Source: JABMMZ01 sp964438995 (GTDB lineage Bacteria; Bacteroidota; Bacteroidia; NS11-12g; UBA955). From it: DNA of 64,000 nt. Under the pieces are notes generated by a model. It made no database searches. It was not told the origin of the DNA and worked only from the letters and a program-made list of their open reading frames with translations. Made by a program: the position numbers and the translations under genes. This document shows, piece after piece, positions 16,817-24,247 of the stretch (position 1 is the stretch's first letter; each line of letters starts with the position of its first letter). The DNA is taken from positions 1 to 64,000 of the forward strand of contig CAYTMQ010000009.1 of the NCBI GenBank assembly GCA_964438995.1, written 5' to 3'.

Positions 16817-18283
16817 ATGTTTTTAGAACAGATAAAAGATATAGCTACTGTAAAATCAGTGCTTGATTCTGGCGAGAAAATTGAATTAGGCGAGCATAGT
16901 ATTGCCGCAATACAAAAATCGCATGCTTATATCAACACAAAAATCAATACACCTAACACAGTAATATACGGTATCAATACTGGTTTCGGGTCTTTGTGTA
17001 ACACTGTTATTCCGAACGAAGATTTAAGTCAGTTACAATACAATTTGTTGCGCTCTCATGCATGTGGTACTGGTGATTTAGTGCCAAAACAGGTTGTGAA
17101 ATTAATGTTGTTGCTTAAAGCAAAATCATTGGCATATGGATATTCAGGTGTTCAATTGATTACAGTGCAAAGGTTACTGGATTTTTACAATAACAATATA
17201 TTGCCTGTGGTGTATCAGCAAGGTTCTTTAGGTGCCTCAGGAGATTTAGCGCCACTGTCTCATCTGTCTTTGCCTCTTATTGGAGAAGGTGAAGTATGGG
17301 ATGGCGATAACATTGTAGAATCAAAACACGTTCTTAAAACTTTTAATTTTGAACCTATCCAATTAGGACCAAAAGAAGGATTGGCTTTAATCAATGGTAC
17401 ACAGTTTATGTCAGCTTATGGCATAATGTGCCAAATCAAAGCTGATCAAATTTTACAAGCTGCCTCTAAAATTGCTGCTGTAAGTATTGAATCATTTGAT
17501 GCACGCCTTGAACCATTTTTACCTCATACCCATTCTATCAGAAATCAGAAAGGTCAGCAACAGGCTGCTGCAGAAATCAAACATCATTTAACGGGCAGTG
17601 AAATACATGCTCAGGTAAAGACACAGGTTCAAGATCCTTATTCTTTTAGATGCATTCCTCAAGTGCATGGTGCAAGTATAGATGCTTTAAACCATGTCAA
17701 ATCAATTATGGAAGATGAGTTGAATGCCGTTACCGATAATCCAAATATTTTCCCTGATGATGATATGGTCATCAGCGGTGGAAATTTTCATGGACAGACT
17801 CTAGCTTTGCATATGGATTTCGCTGCTATGGCATTGTCAGAACTTGCTAATATCAGCGAAAGAAGAATTTATAAACTTATTTCAGGAGAAAGAGGACTTC
17901 CACCATTTTTAGCCAATAATGCCGGTTTAGAAAGTGGATATATGATAGCACAATATACTGCTGCTGGAATCGTTAGTCAGAATAAACAATTGTGCACTCC
18001 TGCAAGCGTCGATTCAATAGTTAGCAGTAATGGGCAAGAAGACCATGTGAGTATGGGTGCCAATGCCGCCACAAAATTGTATAAAGTTTGCGAGAATGTA
18101 GAGCAAGTTTTAGCCATAGAAATGTTGACTGCAAGCAAAGCCATACAATTTAGACGACCATTAAAAAGTTCTCAATCAATTGAAACTTTTATACATGAAT
18201 TTAGTTTAAAAATTGCATTACCTGAGACAGATGTTTACATGTCTCCTCTGTTAAGAGGTGCTAAATCTGTTTTATTTGATTGA
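16817..18283 (+). CDS. hutH: Histidine ammonia-lyase
   Basis: Deaminates histidine to trans-urocanate, the substrate of HutU at 2270. The Ala-Ser-Gly triad that cyclises to the MIO cofactor sits in GSLGASGDLAPLSH (about 135-148). Other family landmarks are YGINTGFGSL (about 49), ALINGTQFM (about 190), and FRCIPQVHGA and SGGNFHGQ in the core. 488 residues, close to the usual 500-510. It follows lepB with a 1-nt gap, so it is probably co-transcribed with dapB-lepB rather than with hutU. Confidence 0.96.
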   Translation: MFLEQIKDIATVKSVLDSGEKIELGEHSIAAIQKSHAYINTKINTPNTVIYGINTGFGSLCNTVIPNEDLSQLQYNLLRSHACGTGDLVPKQVVKLMLLLKAKSLAYGYSGVQLITVQRLLDFYNNNILPVVYQQGSLGASGDLAPLSHLSLPLIGEGEVWDGDNIVESKHVLKTFNFEPIQLGPKEGLALINGTQFMSAYGIMCQIKADQILQAASKIAAVSIESFDARLEPFLPHTHSIRNQKGQQQAAAEIKHHLTGSEIHAQVKTQVQDPYSFRCIPQVHGASIDALNHVKSIMEDELNAVTDNPNIFPDDDMVISGGNFHGQTLALHMDFAAMALSELANISERRIYKLISGERGLPPFLANNAGLESGYMIAQYTAAGIVSQNKQLCTPASVDSIVSSNGQEDHVSMGANAATKLYKVCENVEQVLAIEMLTASKAIQFRRPLKSSQSIETFIHEFSLKIALPETDVYMSPLLRGAKSVLFD

Positions 18284-18309
18284 TACTTTAACGACTAAAA
18301 CTACAAATT

Positions 18310-19212
18310 ATGAAACTCCAGGAAATAGCAGTATCTTTTGATAACCTCGACCTTTTAGCAGCGCAAGTTGTAGAAGGCTTCATCACTGGTATGCACAAAA
18401 GCCCATTTCACGGTTTTTCTGTTGAGTTTGCCGAGCATAGAATTTACAATACTGGTGAGTCGACCAAGAACATTGACTGGAAATTATTTGGTAGAACAGA
18501 TAAGTTATTTGTCAAACGCTTTGATGAAGAAACCAACTTAAGATGCCATTTGCTTGTTGATGTGTCACCAAGCATGTATTATCCTAAAGACAGTAATGCA
18601 AAAATTAAGTTTGCTGCTGTTGGTGCTGCCGTATTGGCCAATTTGATGAAGAAACAAAGAGATGCTTTTGGCCTGTATCAATTTAGCGATCATGTTGTTT
18701 CTAGTTTAGATGTTCGTTCGTCTTCTTCTCATTACAGATTGGTAATCAACGAACTTCAAAAAGCTCTTACTTTAGAACCTAAAGAACAGGTCACAAACGT
18801 AGCTAAAACCTTAGATGAAATAGCGGAACAAATTCATAGAAGAAGCTTGGTCGTGATTTTTAGTGATATGTTTGATGCAAGTGAAGACAATACTGCCTTA
18901 TTTGATGCATTGCAACATTTGAAGTTTAGAAAACACGAAGTCATTTTGTTTCACATTGTCGATGGCGATTCTGAATTGGAGTTCAACTTTAGCAACCGTC
19001 CATATAGATTTGTAGATGCAGAAACAGGAGAAGAATTGAAACTTTATCCTGATGATGTAAAAGAACATTACCTCTCACAAATAAAGAAATTTAATGACGA
19101 TTTGAGACTGAAATGCAATCAATTTAAAATTGATTATGTGGAGGCCGATATCAGAAAAGATTTCTCACAAATTTTAATGCCTTTCTTTGTTAAACGTCAA
19201 AGAATGAAATAA
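18310..19212 (+). CDS. DUF58 protein with VWA-type fold
   Basis: A 300-aa cytoplasmic protein of the DUF58 family, usually paired with MoxR-type AAA+ ATPases. The DUF58 signature surrounds NIDWKLFGRTDKLFVKRF (about 55-72) and is followed by a MIDAS-like DVSPSM (about 83-88) and VVIFSDMFD (about 180). No MoxR gene is adjacent here, so its partner must be elsewhere. It starts 26 nt after hutH and ends in an intrinsic terminator. Role inferred as a chaperone or assembly adaptor. Confidence 0.85.
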   Translation: MKLQEIAVSFDNLDLLAAQVVEGFITGMHKSPFHGFSVEFAEHRIYNTGESTKNIDWKLFGRTDKLFVKRFDEETNLRCHLLVDVSPSMYYPKDSNAKIKFAAVGAAVLANLMKKQRDAFGLYQFSDHVVSSLDVRSSSSHYRLVINELQKALTLEPKEQVTNVAKTLDEIAEQIHRRSLVVIFSDMFDASEDNTALFDALQHLKFRKHEVILFHIVDGDSELEFNFSNRPYRFVDAETGEELKLYPDDVKEHYLSQIKKFNDDLRLKCNQFKIDYVEADIRKDFSQILMPFFVKRQRMK

Positions 19213-19243
19213 AAAAAAGCCCGAGGGTATTTCGGGCTTCTTT
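19212..19243. terminator. Intrinsic terminator after the DUF58 gene
   Basis: Stem AAGCCCGA / TTCGGGCTT with an A-run before and TTCTTT after. It sits between convergent genes and may act on both strands. Confidence 0.75.
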
Positions 19244-19272
19244 AGATGTGTGTTTTCGATGGTGTATTGTGT

Positions 19273-19947
19273 TTATATTCTATAGCAGTTTACAAATGCC
19301 TTCCATTGTCTTTCAGTAAGTATTTGATTCAAACCTCTCAACATTCTGGTGTAACATTCTTTTAAAGCAGCTCTTGATTTTGAAGCCAATTCAGCAGCTA
19401 TTCTGTTGAACTCAACTCTCAAAGCTTTAATACCAGCTTCGTATTGTGCTTTTGTGATTTTACCTTCTCTCAATGCCATATTCAATCTTTTTAATTTAGC
19501 ATTCATAGTGTCAGTAAGATTGTTCATTGCATTGCGATGTCTGTTCAATACATATTTATTGCAATCTTCGTATGTTCTAAATAATACTCTGATTTTAGCT
19601 ACTTGTTCTCTGCTTAATTCAAGTTGACCAAGACAAGCACGCAATCTTCTTGCATTGCCATCGCGTTTTGCTGAATTGATTTCATCAGCTGTAGATTCAG
19701 TTACTTGGTAAGCATCAGGAATGCCACCGTTGGTTACTGCGAAATCTTCAGTTTCTGTACCGCCTGTAATTTCAATGTTTGCAAAAGCTTCGTCAGCTTG
19801 GTTGCCTAATACATCAATTTCTGATAGGCTATATTCACTAGCAGTTTGACTTGCTGAGCTAACTTGAGTTTGTTCTTTTGAACATGAGCTGAAAATAATG
19901 GCTGCAAAAGCTGCTGATGCTAACCATAAAGTGATTTTGTTTTTCAT
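19273..19947 (-). CDS. Spy/CpxP-like helical lipoprotein
   Basis: A 224-aa lipoprotein. The start ATG at 19947 precedes a signal with lipobox FSSC (MKNKITLWLASAAFAAIIFSSC). A linker of about 75 residues is acidic and Ser/Thr-rich. Residues about 95-224 are charged helices with repeated LTxxQ-like patterns (LSREQVAKIRVLF, ITKAQYEAGIKAL, LTERQWKAFVNC), resembling the cradle fold of Spy/CpxP periplasmic chaperones. Four Cys occur in the helical part, two of them near RRLRACLGQ and YEDCNKYV. Function by analogy only: periplasmic or outer-membrane chaperone or stress sensor. Confidence 0.6.
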   Translation of the reverse strand: MKNKITLWLASAAFAAIIFSSCSKEQTQVSSASQTASEYSLSEIDVLGNQADEAFANIEITGGTETEDFAVTNGGIPDAYQVTESTADEINSAKRDGNARRLRACLGQLELSREQVAKIRVLFRTYEDCNKYVLNRHRNAMNNLTDTMNAKLKRLNMALREGKITKAQYEAGIKALRVEFNRIAAELASKSRAALKECYTRMLRGLNQILTERQWKAFVNCYRI

Positions 19948-20153
19948 GACTTTGTATTGTTTAATAGTGTAATGTGTATGATAATTCAATTATTAATACA
20001 GGCTGACGTCTAGTAGTATTGCTAATTGTTTTTTTATCTTTCATTTGTCTATTGGACATCAACTTGTTGTTTAGGTTGCAGCAAGAAGTTGAAAAAAAAG
20101 TAATTTTTACGATTTAAGTTCTGAAAATGAACAAGATAAATTTTATTACAAAG

Positions 20154-20200
20154 GATTGACCTGAATCAATTTCATATATCAATTAATTGACTTAATATTG
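20154..20200. promoter_or_regulatory. Two inverted repeats upstream of fhs
   Basis: ATTGA-CCTGAA-TCAAT lies at about 20155-20170, and a perfect 12-nt palindrome TCAATTAATTGA lies at about 20179-20190, roughly 30-65 nt before the fhs ATG. They may be operator-like; in AT-rich DNA chance is possible. Nothing else was recognised in the 273-nt gap 19948-20220. Confidence 0.3.
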
Positions 20201-20220
20201 ATTTTTAAATTTTATTTATT

Positions 20221-21888
20221 ATGTCTGATATCGCAATCGCTCAATCCATTAAAATGTTACCTATAAGAGATGTGGCCGAGAAGTTAGGTATACCTGAAAC
20301 TGATTTAGAATACTATGGCCGATACAAAGCCAAACTTCCTCTTACTTTAATCAATCCAGATAAATACAATCAATCAAAATTGATACTGGTATCTGCTATT
20401 ACACCAACACCCGCAGGCGAAGGTAAAACTACTGTGTCTATTGGGTTAAATGAAGGCTTAAATAAAATAGGGAAAAAATCGGTGGTGGTGTTAAGAGAGC
20501 CATCACTCGGACCGGTATTCGGTATCAAAGGTGGCGCTGCTGGTGGCGGTCACTCTCAAGTGGTACCCATGGAAGATATCAATCTACATTTTACGGGTGA
20601 TTTTTCGGCTGTCGAGAAAGCCAATAATTTTTTAGCTGCTATCATAGACAATGTCATTCGCAATCCAAAACATCCAGTTAAAATAGATCCAAGAACGGTG
20701 CTCTGGAAAAGGGTAATCGACATGAACGATAGAAGCTTAAGAGAAATCATCATAGGGATTGGAGGTAAAGCCAACGGTGTTATGCGCGCTGATGGCTTTA
20801 ATATCACTGCTGCTTCAGAAATCATGGCGATATTGTGCATGTCTGAAAGTTTAAGCGACTTAAAAGCAAAAATTGGAAAAATTTTGGTCGGATTTACTTA
20901 CGATAATCAACCAGTTTATGCCGCTCAACTCAATGTTCAAGAAGCAATGGCCATCTTGTTGAAAGATGCAATGAAACCGAATCTTGTGCAAACTTTAGAA
21001 GGGAATCCAGCCATTCTGCATGGCGGTCCGTTTGCCAATATCGCACAAGGAACGAATACCATACTTGCTACCAAAATGGGATTGTCGTTAGGTGATTATG
21101 TCGTAACTGAAGCTGGTTTTGGTGCAGATTTGGGAGCAGAAAAGTTTATGGACATCAAATGTGGGTATGCCAAATTGAAACCACATGCAATGGTAATAGT
21201 TGCCACTATAAGAGCCCTAAGACACCATGGTGGTGCTGCTCCAGAAGAATACAATACTGCCAATATTGAAAGGGTGCAAAAAGGATTTGCCAATCTTCAG
21301 AAACATTTAGAAAATGCAAAGAAATTTGGCATCACTCCAGTAGTTGCCATCAACCAATTCTTAACAGATACCGATGAAGAAATTCAGTTGGTACAAAAGC
21401 TATGTGCTGAAATGGGGGTTAAAGCTGTATTGAGCAGAGGTTGGGCTGAAGGAGGTAATGGAACAAAAGAATTGGCACAAGCAGTTGTTGAAGAAATAGA
21501 AAGCGGAAAAAACCAATTCAAACCATTGTATGATTGGAATAGTCCAGTAAAAGAAAAGATCAAAACAATAGCAAAAGAAATATATGGTGCTGATGATGTA
21601 GAATATACTTCTGCCGCAAATGCCGACATCAAACGAATTGAAAAATTAGGATTGGGCGCTTTGCCAATATGTATGGCTAAAACCCAAAAATCTTTCACCG
21701 ATAATGAAAAATTGATTGGTAGACCATCAGGCTTTACGATTACTGTAAGGGAATTTGAAATTGCAGCAGGAGCGGGCTTCATCATCCCGATTTTGGGCAG
21801 CATGATGCGCATGCCAGGATTGCCAGATGTGCCAGCCTCAGAAGGCATGCACATTGATGACAATGGCGTCATCAGCGGATTGTCGTGA
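20221..21888 (+). CDS. fhs: Formate-tetrahydrofolate ligase
   Basis: ATP-dependent formation of 10-formyl-THF from formate, feeding one-carbon metabolism. 555 residues, the normal length. P-loop-like ATP motif TPTPAGEGKTT (about 60-70), REPSLGPVFGIKGGAAGGG (about 93-111), and DINLHFTGDF with the C-terminal FTITVREFEIAAGAGFIIP segment typical of the family. It is a monocistronic unit, preceded by inverted repeats and followed 34 nt later by an 18-bp perfect hairpin. It may recycle formate released by amino-acid breakdown; that link is inference. Confidence 0.97.
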   Translation: MSDIAIAQSIKMLPIRDVAEKLGIPETDLEYYGRYKAKLPLTLINPDKYNQSKLILVSAITPTPAGEGKTTVSIGLNEGLNKIGKKSVVVLREPSLGPVFGIKGGAAGGGHSQVVPMEDINLHFTGDFSAVEKANNFLAAIIDNVIRNPKHPVKIDPRTVLWKRVIDMNDRSLREIIIGIGGKANGVMRADGFNITAASEIMAILCMSESLSDLKAKIGKILVGFTYDNQPVYAAQLNVQEAMAILLKDAMKPNLVQTLEGNPAILHGGPFANIAQGTNTILATKMGLSLGDYVVTEAGFGADLGAEKFMDIKCGYAKLKPHAMVIVATIRALRHHGGAAPEEYNTANIERVQKGFANLQKHLENAKKFGITPVVAINQFLTDTDEEIQLVQKLCAEMGVKAVLSRGWAEGGNGTKELAQAVVEEIESGKNQFKPLYDWNSPVKEKIKTIAKEIYGADDVEYTSAANADIKRIEKLGLGALPICMAKTQKSFTDNEKLIGRPSGFTITVREFEIAAGAGFIIPILGSMMRMPGLPDVPASEGMHIDDNGVISGLS

Positions 21889-21921
21889 GATTGTTGAGGG
21901 TATGCCCTTGACATACGAAAC

Positions 21922-21960
21922 CCCAGGCCTCATATTTTCTTTGAAAATATGAGGCCTGGG
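21922..21960. repeat. Perfect 18-bp inverted repeat with 3-nt loop
   Basis: Arms CCCAGGCCTCATATTTTC (21922-21939) and its exact reverse complement (21943-21960) flank the loop TTT. It lies 34 nt after the fhs stop. No T-run follows on the plus strand, so it is not a canonical intrinsic terminator. It may stabilise the 3' end or be a REP-like element. Confidence 0.85.
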
Positions 21961-22030
21961 CTAATATCTTGTCTCTGACAAGACGCTACTCTGTAGCTCG
22001 TTGTGATGGTGTTTATAAATTATTATATTG

Positions 22031-22137
22031 TCTCGGGCGCAGCCCTTCGACCTACAAGAATGTTATCCTGTATCGCGGATACGTGGTTACATTAATGGCT
22101 GGCGTCAGCCCACTAAATCCTAAATCCTAATTCCTAT
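22031..22137 (+). repeat. Composite hairpin/heptad repeat, copy 2
   Basis: The full form: TCTCGGGCGCAGCCCTTCGA, CCTACAAGAA, a GTATC hairpin, ATGGCTGGCGTCAGCCCACT, then successive heptads CTAAATC, CTAAATC, CTAATTC. The same words recur at 35729, 37279 and 37383. Confidence 0.8.
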
Positions 22138-22181
22138 TTCCTTTTTTGACTTCCCGCAACCCTTGTTCGATAACTCACAAC

Positions 22182-22290
22182 GGCGCGGGATGTCCGCTTC
22201 GCTCCCATTTGACTTTTGATTTATTACTTGTCTCGCGTCAGCCCACTAAATCCTAAATCCTATTCCCTAAATCCTTTATCCTTGTCCCTA
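22182..22290 (+). repeat. Composite hairpin/heptad repeat, copy 3 (variant)
   Basis: Begins GCGCGGGATGTCCGC...TCCC and TTTGACTTTT like copy 1, then CGCGTCAGCCCACTAAATCC and a heptad tail with 7-nt spacing (CTAAATC, CTAAATC, CTATTCC, CTAAATC). It ends just before the ebfC promoter. Confidence 0.7.
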
Positions 22291-22296
22291 TTTCAT

Positions 22297-22304
22297 TATC
22301 TTTG
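22297..22304 (+). promoter_or_regulatory. -7 promoter element of ebfC (TATCTTTG)
   Basis: Exact TAnnTTTG match ending only 4 nt (CACC) before the ATG at 22309. It predicts a leaderless transcript. Confidence 0.6.
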
Positions 22305-22308
22305 CACC

Positions 22309-22617
22309 ATGTTTGGAAATAATATATCTCAGCTATTAGAAATGAAAAAGAAGGCCGAAGAATTAAAGGCCAAATTGGAAGCCATTGTCGTTACTGAAGA
22401 AACCAATGGTGTAACTGTGGATTGCAATGCAAACAGACAAATTCTTGCAGTTCATATTTCTGAAAATTTAATGACCGATAAAACCAAGTTAGAAGAAACC
22501 ATCACTGTGGCTATGAACAAAGCTCTAAAAGCTGCAGAAAAAGCCGCTATGGGCGATGTTGCTGAAATGGCTGGCTTACCTGGCTTAGGAAATCTTGGTA
22601 ATTTCTTTGGTAAATAG
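22309..22617 (+). CDS. ebfC: YbaB/EbfC nucleoid-associated protein
   Basis: A 102-aa member of the YbaB/EbfC family: small dimeric DNA-binding proteins shaped like tweezers, often encoded next to recR/dnaX. Start at MFGNNISQLLEMKKKAEEL, whose N-terminal amphipathic helix is typical. The core VTVDCNANRQILAVHISENL is followed by a helix ending in a Gly/Leu-rich tail (MAGLPGLGNLGNFFGK). An in-frame upstream extension would read through the repeat and is rejected. No recR or dnaX is nearby. Confidence 0.88.
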   Translation: MFGNNISQLLEMKKKAEELKAKLEAIVVTEETNGVTVDCNANRQILAVHISENLMTDKTKLEETITVAMNKALKAAEKAAMGDVAEMAGLPGLGNLGNFFGK

Positions 22618-22672
22618 ATTTTTACTATATTAATATGAATCTAATTAATTTTATTTATAAGCCAAATTCAAC

Positions 22673-22680
22673 TAGTTTTG
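22673..22680 (+). promoter_or_regulatory. -7 promoter element (TAGTTTTG)
   Basis: Exact TAnnTTTG match ending 5 nt (CACCC) before the ATG at 22686. Same near-leaderless layout as ebfC. Confidence 0.55.
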
Positions 22681-22685
22681 CACCC

Positions 22686-23384
22686 ATGAAATTTTCATTG
22701 ATTGTCTTACTTGCTATATCAATAGCTGCGTGCAACAAGCCTTCTGATGTGGCTTTGGATGTGCAAGCTTTCAATGAAAAAGTGCAATCTGTAGATTACC
22801 AAGTGTTGGACATTCGCTCTTCTGAAGTATTTAAAAAAGGTCACATTGAAAGAGCCGTAAATTTACCATACAACAGCCCAGATTTTAAAACACCTGATAA
22901 AGCATTGTATTTGGATATGCCTATCTGTATTTACGGTAATGATGAGTCGGAACAAGTTGCAGCAGCTCAAGAATTGTCTAAGAAAGGTTATAAAGACATC
23001 TATGTATTGAAAGGCGCTTTTGCTTCATGGAAAACATCCAATTTGCCTATCATAGAAGAGAAAGAAAAGAAAATATACGAGAGTGATACCATTCCTTTTG
23101 AACAAGCGCGCAAAGGCAATAAATTGGTAATGGTAGATTTCAACGCAACTTGGTGTGGTCCTTGTAAAAGGATTGAGCCGTTTGTTCATAGATTGCATGA
23201 CAACAGAGATACTGATGTAATTGTCTACAGTATTGATACGGATCAACGCCCTGAATTGGCATCTGAATACTCTGCTACATATATTCCACTGTTGGTTTTT
23301 ATTAAAAACAACAAAGAGTTATACCGTTCAACTGGCGAAATAGACGAACAACAACTCAACGCCCTCGTCGATAAATACAAATAA
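22686..23384 (+). CDS. Rhodanese-thioredoxin fusion lipoprotein
   Basis: A 232-aa lipoprotein with signal MKFSLIVLLAISIAAC, lipid Cys at 16. Residues about 22-115 are a rhodanese-like domain (YQVLDIRSSEVFKKGHIERA; the active-loop Cys is in MPICIYGNDE, near 80). Residues about 130-232 are a thioredoxin domain with WCGPC near 155 and a cis-Pro in YIPLLVF. It probably acts in the periplasm on disulfides or sulfur carriers, with the rhodanese part perhaps handing sulfur or oxidising equivalents to the thioredoxin part (inference). A thioredoxin gene and an 80-aa gene follow. The 121-nt gap to the next gene carries a heptad repeat tail. Confidence 0.85.
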   Translation: MKFSLIVLLAISIAACNKPSDVALDVQAFNEKVQSVDYQVLDIRSSEVFKKGHIERAVNLPYNSPDFKTPDKALYLDMPICIYGNDESEQVAAAQELSKKGYKDIYVLKGAFASWKTSNLPIIEEKEKKIYESDTIPFEQARKGNKLVMVDFNATWCGPCKRIEPFVHRLHDNRDTDVIVYSIDTDQRPELASEYSATYIPLLVFIKNNKELYRSTGEIDEQQLNALVDKYK

Positions 23385-23474
23385 TTTTTGAAAGGATGTT
23401 GGATGTATTGCAAGTGTTTATTAATACAATTGAAACAAATGTTAAAAATCCAACCCACTAACTACTAATTCAAA

Positions 23475-23504
23475 ATTCCCTAAATCCTAAATCCTAATTC
23501 CTAA
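23475..23504 (+). repeat. Heptad repeat tail, copy 4 (tail only)
   Basis: Four consecutive CTAA units spaced exactly 7 nt apart (CTAAATC, CTAAATC, CTAATTC, CTAAAAT). It runs directly into the ATG of the thioredoxin gene at 23506. The hairpin part of the composite repeat is not recognisable here, apart from a nearby CCCACTA. Confidence 0.7.
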
Positions 23505-23505
23505 A

Positions 23506-23814
23506 ATGGTACATACATCACAAGATACAACATTCGAAACAGACATTAAAGACGGAAAAACAGTAGTAAAATATTACGCCGACTGGTGTGGTAGCTGTAA
23601 ATTGTTTTCACCTAAGTTTAAAAGATTAAGCGACGATGAACGTTTTACGAATATTAAATTTTTAGACGTTAATGCCGAACACAATCCTAACGCTAGAAAA
23701 ATAGCCAATGTATCAACTTTGCCTTTTTTCGCCATTTTTAAAGATGGCCAATTAGTTGAAGCAATTAGCACTACAAAAGAAGACGCCTTCATTCAATTGT
23801 TAGAAAAACTATGA
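23506..23814 (+). CDS. Thioredoxin-family protein
   Basis: A 102-aa cytoplasmic single-domain thioredoxin with active site WCGSC (about 26-30) in KYYADWCGSCKLFSPKF and the cis-Pro loop STLPFFAIF. The second active-site position is Ser rather than Pro, which should change redox potential. The ATG sits right after a heptad repeat with no visible ribosome binding site or promoter element, so it may rely on readthrough from the upstream gene. Its stop overlaps the next start by 4 nt (ATGA). Confidence 0.85.
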   Translation: MVHTSQDTTFETDIKDGKTVVKYYADWCGSCKLFSPKFKRLSDDERFTNIKFLDVNAEHNPNARKIANVSTLPFFAIFKDGQLVEAISTTKEDAFIQLLEKL

Positions 23815-24053
23815 ATATACACATCATCAAACACCTTGTTGAAACCTATTCAGTTGACCAACTTAAACAAGCTGAAGACGACATCATCAACGAAGTTCCC
23901 CTTGCTATCGAAGTAGAAGGAGTAGACCAAGGCGAACAATTGACCCACACTCTAGCTGCCATTTTTTGTAAAGAGGTGATGGAGAAAGAAGGTTTAAACA
24001 TCAATCAAGCCGTTAGAGCCTACAGTCAAAGGGTTAGAGATTCCATCAATTAA
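23811..24053 (+). CDS. Small conserved-looking protein coupled to thioredoxin
   Basis: An 80-aa acidic, helical protein (MNIHIIKHLVETYSVDQLKQ; GEQLTHTLAAIFCKEVMEKE) with one Cys and no signal or membrane segment. It overlaps the thioredoxin gene by 4 nt, so the two are translationally coupled and probably work together. I think it belongs to a Bacteroidota domain of unknown function found beside thioredoxins, but I cannot assign the family with confidence. A strong terminator follows. Confidence 0.7.
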   Translation: MNIHIIKHLVETYSVDQLKQAEDDIINEVPLAIEVEGVDQGEQLTHTLAAIFCKEVMEKEGLNINQAVRAYSQRVRDSIN

Positions 24054-24076
24054 ATAGAACAATTCATTTAAAATAT

Positions 24077-24110
24077 AAAAGGGTTTAAGTACATAACTTA
24101 AACCCTTTTT
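24077..24110. terminator. Intrinsic terminator of the redox cluster
   Basis: Stem AAAAGGGTTTAAGT (24077-24090) with its perfect complement (24096-24109), loop ACATA and flanking A- and T-runs. Confidence 0.85.
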
Positions 24111-24119
24111 GTCTTTAAT

Positions 24120-24165
24120 CCCTCGTGCAATGCTGAGGGTATTTTATTGTTCGTTCACTCGTGAA
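24120..24165. repeat. Two small hairpins between terminator and recQ
   Basis: CCCTC (24120-24124) pairs with GAGGG (24135-24139), and TTCAC-TC-GTGAA lies at 24154-24165. They resemble the short-hairpin clusters elsewhere in the window. Function unknown. Confidence 0.45.
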
Positions 24166-24247
24166 ATTGTTTGACTTTGTTAGCCTAAAAAAGTAATTGC
24201 CATTTTCAGCGGCATGAGTGCGAGGAAACTAAGTAAATATTGTCCGA

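Larger units (their letters stand above)
21889..22308. other. Gene-free 420-nt hairpin- and repeat-rich region
   Basis: No coding sequence is supported here. It contains, in order: an 18-bp stem with a TTT loop (21922-21960), TCTTGTC-TCT-GACAAGA (21967-21983), GCTAC-TCT-GTAGC (21985-21997), GGGC-GCA-GCCC (22035-22045), GTATC-GCG-GATAC (22070-22082), GGCTG-GCGT-CAGCC (22097-22110), two heptad tails and the ebfC promoter. Two composite repeat copies occupy most of it. Confidence 0.75.

Noticed and set aside
19948..20220. tRNA or riboswitch in the gap before fhs
   Set aside because: No cloverleaf, TPsiC box or known riboswitch core could be drawn; only two small inverted repeats are present.
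21384..21914. 176-codon minus-strand frame over the 3' half of fhs
   Set aside because: Antisense shadow; fhs is intact and conserved across the whole region.
22216..22308. N-terminal extension of the YbaB/EbfC gene
   Set aside because: The extra 31 codons read through repeat copy 3 and the promoter element. The family begins at the ATG at 22309.
23475..23504. Telomere-like repeat (TTAGG / TTTAGGG on the minus strand)
   Set aside because: The units resemble eukaryotic telomere words, but the copies are short, internal and dispersed in a bacterial chromosome. The resemblance is coincidental.
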